NCBI GenBank assembly: GCA_021816465.1
Contig: JAKAYF010000009.1
Span: 1 to 42,935, forward strand
From: Nitrospirota bacterium
GTDB taxonomy: Bacteria; Nitrospirota; Leptospirillia; Leptospirillales; Leptospirillaceae
DNA: 42,935 nt
Reading direction: 5' to 3'
In this document: positions 37,242 through 42,935 of the stretch, piece by piece
How the letters are laid out: every line of letters begins with the position of its first letter
Numbering within the stretch: position 1 is the stretch's first letter
Position numbers and translations under genes: made by a program
Notes under the pieces: model-generated
Seen by the model: only the letters and a program-made list of their open reading frames with translations
Told to the model about the DNA's origin: nothing
The model's database searches: none

Positions 37242-38141
37242 ATGTCTGTCATGCCAGTCAATACTTTTCAGGAAATGGTTCTGGCCCTTAAGGGATATTG
37301 GGCGAAAGAGGGCTGCCTGTTGCCGGAACCATGGGATATGGAGATGGGGGCGGGGACCTTTCATCCTGAAACTTTTTTCGGAGCCCTTGGCTCCCGGCCC
37401 AAGCGCTCTGCCTACCTGCAGCCATGCCGGCGTCCGACAGACGGTCGTTATGGGGAGAATCCAAACAGGTTGCAGCGGTACTATCAGTTTCAGGTCATTC
37501 TGAAGCCTTCTCCTTTGGAGCCTCAGAGCCTTTATCTTAAAAGTCTTGAGGCACTGGGGATCAATATTTCGGATCATGACATCCGATTTGTTCATGATGA
37601 CTGGGAGTCTCCGACCCTTGGCGCCTGGGGGCTTGGCTGGGAAGTCTGGCTTGATGGCATGGAAGTCACACAATTTACCTATTTTCAGGAAATTGCCGGA
37701 ATTCCCCTTTCCCCGATTACGGTTGAGATCACTTATGGCCTTGAACGTCTGGCGATGTACCTTCAGGGTGTGGAAAACGTTTATGACCTTGCTTATTCGG
37801 GCAATGTTTCCTATGGGGATGTCCACTTTGAAAATGAGCGTCAGCAGTCCCATTTCAATTTTTCAAAGGCACCGGTTGATGAACTGCGGAACTTCTTCTC
37901 ACTCGTTGAGGCCCAGTCAAGCCAGCTTGTGGCCGACGGTCTTTATCTGCCGGCCTATGAAATGGTTCTGAAAATGTCCCACACCTTCAATCTTCTTGAT
38001 GCAAGAGGGGCTGTGAGCACTTCCGAACGGCAGCGCTTTATCGGGAGGGTTCGGGGCAGGGCCCGGGCAGTGGCCTTGTGTGCGCTGGAACACTGGTCGA
38101 CCGACAGTGAACCGGGGCAATCCGGTGAGGTGATCCGATGA
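37242..38141 (+). CDS. glyQ: glycyl-tRNA synthetase alpha subunit
   Basis: [82 protein letters not shown]. Confidence 0.98.
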   Translation: MSVMPVNTFQEMVLALKGYWAKEGCLLPEPWDMEMGAGTFHPETFFGALGSRPKRSAYLQPCRRPTDGRYGENPNRLQRYYQFQVILKPSPLEPQSLYLKSLEALGINISDHDIRFVHDDWESPTLGAWGLGWEVWLDGMEVTQFTYFQEIAGIPLSPITVEITYGLERLAMYLQGVENVYDLAYSGNVSYGDVHFENERQQSHFNFSKAPVDELRNFFSLVEAQSSQLVADGLYLPAYEMVLKMSHTFNLLDARGAVSTSERQRFIGRVRGRARAVALCALEHWSTDSEPGQSGEVIR

Positions 38142-40366
38142 CCCTCTCCGCTTCCTTTCCCAGGCCAACACACGCACTTGACCACTCTGCACTTCTGGAA
38201 ATCGGATGCGAGGAGTTGCCTGCAGCGCTCCTTCCGGGTATCAGGGAAGCTCTTGTTCTCGGGGCACAAAGACTGAGAAAGGAGTTTCGCCTGGGAGAGG
38301 GAGCGATCAGCGTCCATGCGACCCCCCAGCGACTGATTGTCTTTTTCCTTGATCTTCCTGAAAAACAGGAGGCCAGGGTCGAGCGGATCATGGGACCTCC
38401 ATCACGTCTTGCCGGGACTCTTCCTGACCATCCTTCGCCACAGGCGACCGGATTTGCCAAAAATCAGTCTGTGCCAATATCAAGCCTTTTTTTTCTGGAT
38501 ACCCCAAAAGGATCCTATCTGGCCGTTGACCGCAATTTGCCGGTCAAGCCGACAGCGGAGGTCCTGCCCGAGCTTTTTTCAAGACTGGTGGTGGAACTGC
38601 CTCTTGCAAGATCCATGCGCTGGGGAGAAGGAACCGGTCCATTCCTCAGACCTGTTCTCTGGATTCTGGCGATGTTTGCACAGGATCTGATTCCCTTTTC
38701 GGTTTGTGGGCAGAAGTCGGCAAACCAGACCAGGACGCCAAGGTCCATGGGGTTTTTGCCGGTAACGGTCCACCATGTCAGCCATTATGCGTCTCTTGTT
38801 TCAGAGTGGCCGCTTATTGTTGAAAGTGAACTCAAGAAAAAAGCGATTGCCCAGGAAATAGATACGACAGTCAGGATGGAGGCAGACTCCGGCCTTTTAC
38901 CGCATGGTGCGGTCTGGGTGTCCGATCCGGAGCTTCTGTCGGAGGTTGCCGATCTGGTGGAGCAGTTCAGAGTGGTTGTCGGGAGTTTCTCTCCGGCTTT
39001 TCTCGATCTTCCCCAGGAGCTGATCCAGACGGTCCTTCGTGTCCACCAGCGTTATTTTGTCCTGACAACCAAAGAGGGTGAAACACTTCCAAACTTTATC
39101 TGTGTTGCGGGGAACCCTCGTGCGAACCTCCACGTCATCCGAGCCGGGTACGAAAAAGTTGTCAGGGCAAGGCTTGAAGATGCCCAGTATTACTTTGACC
39201 GTGACCGGAAGCGTTCTCTCTCCGATTTTTCCGGGGAGTTGTCCGGCCTGAATCTTTTTCCCGGATCAGGTACCTATCTCGACCATGCGCGCGCGACACG
39301 AGACATGGTGGATTGGTTTCTGGACCATGTTCCGGACACCGGCGGTTTTTCCAGAAAGGACTTGTCCGGAGTTCTGGGCCGGATATCTCCGGTCTATAAG
39401 GCGGATCTTGCAACAGGTCTGGTCCGGGAGTTTCCTGAGCTGCAGGGTGTGATCGGAGGCCATTACTGGAGATGGGAAAATCGTGAACAGATTTCACGAC
39501 AGGACGAGGGTTCGCAAAAGATTCTCCTGGAAGCCAGGGCGATCTCCGAACACTATCATCCCCGTTTTCCTGGCGATACCCTCCCCGAATCGCTGCCGGG
39601 GAGGATCCTTGCGGCATCTGACAAATATCTCTATCTGGTGGCAGCATTCAAGGCAGGACTGTCTCCGAGCGGCTCAGAAGATCCTTATGCTGTCCGAAGG
39701 GCGGGGACAGGGCTGATTGCACTGATCGCCGGAAGTGGCTGGTCAATTTCAGTCAAGGACCTTGCTGAACGGTCTGCCGGGGTTTTCGGCGAGAGTGACT
39801 GCTCTCTCCCTCTCCTCAATTTTCTCGTGGAACGCCTTGAAAATCATCTGGGCAAGGATGCCCCGGTTCTTCTCGTCCGGGCTGCACTTCTTTCTCCTTC
39901 TGAGCCGATCTTTCTGTCCTGCCAAAGGCTTGCATTCCAGAAGGTCATCCTCTCTGATCCGGCACTTCCTGTTCTTGTTAATCTCTACGTCCGCATTTCA
40001 AATATCATCGAAAAAGCCGGGGAGAAATCAGGTTCGGTGAATCCAAATCTTCTGGCTGATCCGGCGGAAAAAGCCTTGTGGGATAAAATGATGTCAACTG
40101 GTCTGGCAGATTCTGCTGGCTGGAGGATATTGGCGGAGTCGGGGGATTTTCCGGAAATCTGGAGACGGTCGATGCTCCTGGTCGATCCCGTCACAAACTT
40201 CTTTGAGTCGGTGCTTGTCAATGCTCCTGAGGAATCGATCAGGGAGAATCGGTTTGCCCTGATCGGCACGATTCTTTCGGGGATGGAACGGCTTGGAAGG
40301 CTTTCATTCCTCTCACAGCTTCTGGGTTCCTCCCAGGAGGAAGCAGGGGAGTCAAAGGCCGGGTGA
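38138..40366 (+). CDS. glyS: glycyl-tRNA synthetase beta subunit
   Basis: [66 protein letters not shown] overlap with glyQ. Confidence 0.97.
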   Translation: MTLSASFPRPTHALDHSALLEIGCEELPAALLPGIREALVLGAQRLRKEFRLGEGAISVHATPQRLIVFFLDLPEKQEARVERIMGPPSRLAGTLPDHPSPQATGFAKNQSVPISSLFFLDTPKGSYLAVDRNLPVKPTAEVLPELFSRLVVELPLARSMRWGEGTGPFLRPVLWILAMFAQDLIPFSVCGQKSANQTRTPRSMGFLPVTVHHVSHYASLVSEWPLIVESELKKKAIAQEIDTTVRMEADSGLLPHGAVWVSDPELLSEVADLVEQFRVVVGSFSPAFLDLPQELIQTVLRVHQRYFVLTTKEGETLPNFICVAGNPRANLHVIRAGYEKVVRARLEDAQYYFDRDRKRSLSDFSGELSGLNLFPGSGTYLDHARATRDMVDWFLDHVPDTGGFSRKDLSGVLGRISPVYKADLATGLVREFPELQGVIGGHYWRWENREQISRQDEGSQKILLEARAISEHYHPRFPGDTLPESLPGRILAASDKYLYLVAAFKAGLSPSGSEDPYAVRRAGTGLIALIAGSGWSISVKDLAERSAGVFGESDCSLPLLNFLVERLENHLGKDAPVLLVRAALLSPSEPIFLSCQRLAFQKVILSDPALPVLVNLYVRISNIIEKAGEKSGSVNPNLLADPAEKALWDKMMSTGLADSAGWRILAESGDFPEIWRRSMLLVDPVTNFFESVLVNAPEESIRENRFALIGTILSGMERLGRLSFLSQLLGSSQEEAGESKAG

Positions 40367-41547
40367 CCAATCTTTTGCCGGCTGACCGGAAGTGGATGAA
40401 CATGGTTCTGGCACTCGCCCGCAAGGGGGAGGGAAGCGTGGCTCCGAATCCCTGCGTCGGGGCGGTGGTCGTCTCCCGGGGGAAGCTTGTCGGAAAGGGT
40501 TTCCATCAGCGCCCGGGACTCGCGCATGCAGAGGTCTGTGCACTGGCCCAGGCCGGTCCGAAGGCAATGGGTGCTGACCTCTATGTCAATCTTGAGCCTT
40601 GCTGTCATTTGAAAAAGAGAACTCCACCCTGTACCAGGGAGATTATCCAGAGCGGAATACAACGGGTGGTGATTTCGACTCTTGATCCCAACCCCGAGGT
40701 CTCGGGGGGTGGGGTGAAGGAGCTTCAACGAGCTGGAATAGAAGTCGTTGTGGGTGTTTTTGGCAAAAAAGCCTTTGAAATGAACCGGGGGTTCTTTTCC
40801 CTGATGAAGAATCGGCGCCCCTTTATCACTCTCAAGGGAGCGGCGAGCATCGATGGAAGAATCGCAACGTCTTCGGGGGACTCCCAGTGGATCTCGGGGG
40901 AGAAGTCCCTTCTTTTGGCTCACCGGCTGAGAAATGACCATGATGCGATTCTCGTTGGGGTGGGGACGATCCTCTCGGACGATCCTCTCCTGACGACTCG
41001 AATCTCCGGGAGAAAAACCCGTAATCCGGTTAGGATCATTCTTGATTCTGCAGCCAGGACGCCGGTCGCATCCCAGGTTATCAGGACGCTCCCTGATGCA
41101 CCGGTATTGATCGTCACCGGGCAGGATGCTTCCCCGAAAAACGTTTCGGCCCTTGAGTCCGCCGGTGCGACTGTGATCGGATGCCATGCGGATCCGGCGG
41201 GGAACCTGAATCTGAATGAATTGATGGGGCACCTTTTGGATCGACACATCCTGACCCTTCTGGTCGAGGGTGGTGGCCATGTCACGGGGTCTTTTCTGGC
41301 ACAGGGTCTGGTTGACCGTATCAGGCTGGTCCTGGCTCCTCTGGTTATTGGCGGGGATGACGCCATTAACTGGGTTTCTGGAGGACGCTCTCCCGTAATG
41401 CTCAAGGATGCCTTGCGATTTCCCGTTCCGATCCGTCCAACCCGTCTTGGGAAAGATGTGTTGTTGTCCATTGACCTCTGGGATGAAAAAACGATGATTT
41501 CAGAAGATTCCGACAAGGAGGTTCGACATGTTCTCGGGGATCATTGA
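40363..41547 (+). CDS. ribD: bifunctional diaminohydroxyphosphoribosylaminopyrimidine deaminase / 5-amino-6-(5-phosphoribosylamino)uracil reductase
   Basis: GSVAPNPCVGAVVV, HAEVCAL, YVNLEPCCHLKKRTPPCTREII deaminase motifs; reductase TLKGAASIDGRIATSSGDSQWI. GTG start overlaps glyS TGA. Confidence 0.96.
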   Translation: MTNLLPADRKWMNMVLALARKGEGSVAPNPCVGAVVVSRGKLVGKGFHQRPGLAHAEVCALAQAGPKAMGADLYVNLEPCCHLKKRTPPCTREIIQSGIQRVVISTLDPNPEVSGGGVKELQRAGIEVVVGVFGKKAFEMNRGFFSLMKNRRPFITLKGAASIDGRIATSSGDSQWISGEKSLLLAHRLRNDHDAILVGVGTILSDDPLLTTRISGRKTRNPVRIILDSAARTPVASQVIRTLPDAPVLIVTGQDASPKNVSALESAGATVIGCHADPAGNLNLNELMGHLLDRHILTLLVEGGGHVTGSFLAQGLVDRIRLVLAPLVIGGDDAINWVSGGRSPVMLKDALRFPVPIRPTRLGKDVLLSIDLWDEKTMISEDSDKEVRHVLGDH

Positions 41548-42172
41548 GACGGTTGGTGTATTGCTTGAGACGGAGAAAAAACAGGGCGGCATGCGTTTTG
41601 TCATTGGGAATGTTCCCTTTGCGGGGGAACTGGCCATCGGTGAATCTGTCGCCATAGACGGTGCCTGCATGACCGTCGTATGGGCTGATCAACTCCGGTC
41701 CTGCTTCGGGATCGACCTGTCACTTGAAACCCTTTCGGTGACCAGCATGGGGAGCTGGGCTCCCGGAAGAAGAGTCAATCTTGAGCGTGCGCTCAGACTT
41801 TCAGATCGTCTTGGCGGACATCTGGTCCTGGGGCATGTGGACCAGACCGGCTGGCTTGTTTCCCGTCGGGATGAAGGAGGAACAACCTTCCTGACCATCG
41901 GTGTTCCTGCTCGTCATGCCTCCCTCCTGATCCACAAGGGGTCCATCTGCGTTGATGGAATCAGCCTGACGGTCAACGCACTTTCGGATCATCCTGAGTC
42001 GGACTGTGTCCATGTGGAGCTTGCCATTATTCCTCATACACTCATGGTGACCAATATTGGAGAAAGGAATCCGGGGGACAGTCTCCATCTCGAGTTTGAC
42101 GTTGTCGGAAAATACATCCTCAGGTCAAGGGATCTTGAGAAAATGACCGAGGGGCGGTTTCGGCCAATCTGA
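41528..42172 (+). CDS. ribE: riboflavin synthase alpha chain
   Basis: MFSGIIETVGVL, DGACMTVVW, GGHLVLGHVDQTG, KGSICVDGISLTVN. Confidence 0.96.
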   Translation: MFSGIIETVGVLLETEKKQGGMRFVIGNVPFAGELAIGESVAIDGACMTVVWADQLRSCFGIDLSLETLSVTSMGSWAPGRRVNLERALRLSDRLGGHLVLGHVDQTGWLVSRRDEGGTTFLTIGVPARHASLLIHKGSICVDGISLTVNALSDHPESDCVHVELAIIPHTLMVTNIGERNPGDSLHLEFDVVGKYILRSRDLEKMTEGRFRPI

Positions 42173-42177
42173 TCCGG

Positions 42178-42541
42178 CTAACCGGGAGTGACGACCTTAA
42201 AGGCGACTCCCGGCAGAAGGTCCCTCAGCAAATTTCTCAAAAGAGGACGGGCTGAGTCGATCGGGACAGGAGAGAATCCGGCCGACTCGATAAAAGATGT
42301 CTTCTGACCGGACTCAAGAACCCAATGAATCAGGTGTCTGACCTCCATCATGCTTTCCGAGTCAAGGTGCGGATTCACAACCCAATACTCAAAGTTTGCT
42401 GCCGGGTAGACATTTTTGCCTGGAACCCAAAAGACAATGGAATGGTTGAAGCTCTGTGAGTCCGGTCTGTTCCTGATTGCGCTTTTTCCGGCATTGGCGA
42501 TGGTTTTAACCGACCCGGTGACAAAGTAGCCGTCGTGGTTT
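42178..42541 (-). pseudogene. pstS: 3' fragment of a PstS-like phosphate-binding protein, truncated at the transposon junction
   Basis: Continuous minus-strand frame NHDGYFVTGSVKTIANAGKSAIRNRPDSQSFNHSIVFWVPGKNVYPAANFEYWVVNPHLDSESMMEVRHLIHWVLESGQKTSFIESAGFSPVPIDS...; frame runs into TAG (42561-42559) inside the mobile element. Confidence 0.65.
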
Positions 42542-42542
42542 C

Positions 42543-42700
42543 GTGACTGCTCCCGCCACTAAACCATGGATATGGTTGTCGTGGGGGCTTCCAGGGGCTA
42601 ACCCCGAGACTTCAGCCCGAGTCTCAAAATATTCAGGGAGGCATTGTGGTCCCGATCCTTTTCCATTCCACAACACGGACAGACATACGTCCGGCAGGAC
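42543..42700 (-). ncRNA. predicted reRNA/omega-RNA scaffold spanning tnpB 3' end and right end of the element (5' limit approximate)
   Basis: Known position of TnpB guide RNAs; minus strand GAAGCCCCCACGACAACCATATCCATGGTTTAGTGGCGGGAGCAGTCAC with AACCAT/ATGGTT hairpin before the junction. Confidence 0.4.
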
Positions 42701-42935
42701 AGCGACATCTTCTGCCGATGGCCACAGGAGGAACAGGTTTGGCTTGTGTAGGCCGGATTCACCTTCCTGTGCTCCCGACCAGCATTTGCAGCTTTGTACG
42801 AGAGAAAGGAGAAGAATTGCGACCACGCCACGTCACGGATGCTTCGGTTCAGGCATCGGTGGGAGTTCATTTCGTTGACCGTAATATCCTCAACAAAGAT
42901 CCGTCCATACGCATTGACGATCTTTCGGGCTTCCT
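42598..42935 (-). CDS. tnpB: IS200/IS605-family TnpB (OrfB), C-terminal part; continues beyond the window
   Basis: EARKIVNAYGRIFVEDITVNEM...NPAYTSQTCSSCGHRQKMSLSCRTYVCPCCGMEKDRDHNASLNILRLGLKSRG*: zinc ribbon (CxxC…CxxC) and RuvC DRDHNAS motif. Confidence 0.92.
   Translation of the reverse strand, partial: EARKIVNAYGRIFVEDITVNEMNSHRCLNRSIRDVAWSQFFSFLSYKAANAGREHRKVNPAYTSQTCSSCGHRQKMSLSCRTYVCPCCGMEKDRDHNASLNILRLGLKSRG

Larger units (their letters stand above)
42543..42935 (-). mobile_element. right end of an IS200/IS605-type element inserted in a pstS-like gene
   Basis: tnpB 3' end, terminal hairpin, and abrupt switch to the PstS coding frame near 42541. Confidence 0.7.

Noticed and set aside
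39985-41280. 431-aa minus-strand ORF antisense to glyS/ribD
   Set aside because: Lies opposite two well-recognised coding genes; low-complexity Arg/Pro-rich composition typical of antisense frames.
1-42935. CRISPR array, prophage or defence island
   Set aside because: No regularly spaced repeats, no phage structural genes and no recognisable defence genes; the only mobile element is the tnpB end at the right edge.

Overview
This 42.9 kb bacterial chromosomal window is gene-dense and mostly housekeeping or metabolic. Gene content and order suggest an acidophilic, Leptospirillum/Nitrospirota-like chemolithotroph; this is inference and no database was searched. Confident content: galE; a TPR/LysM lipoprotein; DegT-family aminotransferase + bioD; ldhA-like D-2-hydroxyacid dehydrogenase; gadB; a K+ channel; a solitary HAE1-type RND pump next to a DUF3105 protein; thiE; the TPR-roadblock/aroQ/efp/accB/accC cluster; the yicC/remA/gmk/rpoZ/coaBC cluster; an amylo-alpha-1,6-glucosidase; a PBP transpeptidase; a CBS protein; a TPR lipoprotein/outer-membrane channel pair behind a Fur-box promoter; overlapping bioB-bioW-bioF; an Rrf2 regulator with an Old-Yellow-Enzyme reductase; and glyQ-glyS-ribD-ribE. 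The right edge has a pstS-like 3' fragment abutting the 3' end of an IS200/IS605-type tnpB. The best leads are: (i) a predicted leaderless Rrf2 gene whose perfect 11-bp inverted repeat spans promoter and start codon; (ii) the Fur-boxed lipoprotein/beta-barrel pair; (iii) the TnpB/reRNA junction in pstS; (iv) a split BioW-type biotin pathway with no bioA in view but a DegT aminotransferase fused in overlap to bioD; (v) a structured gadB leader with an M-K-R-stop mini-ORF. No CRISPR array, prophage, rRNA or convincing tRNA was seen.
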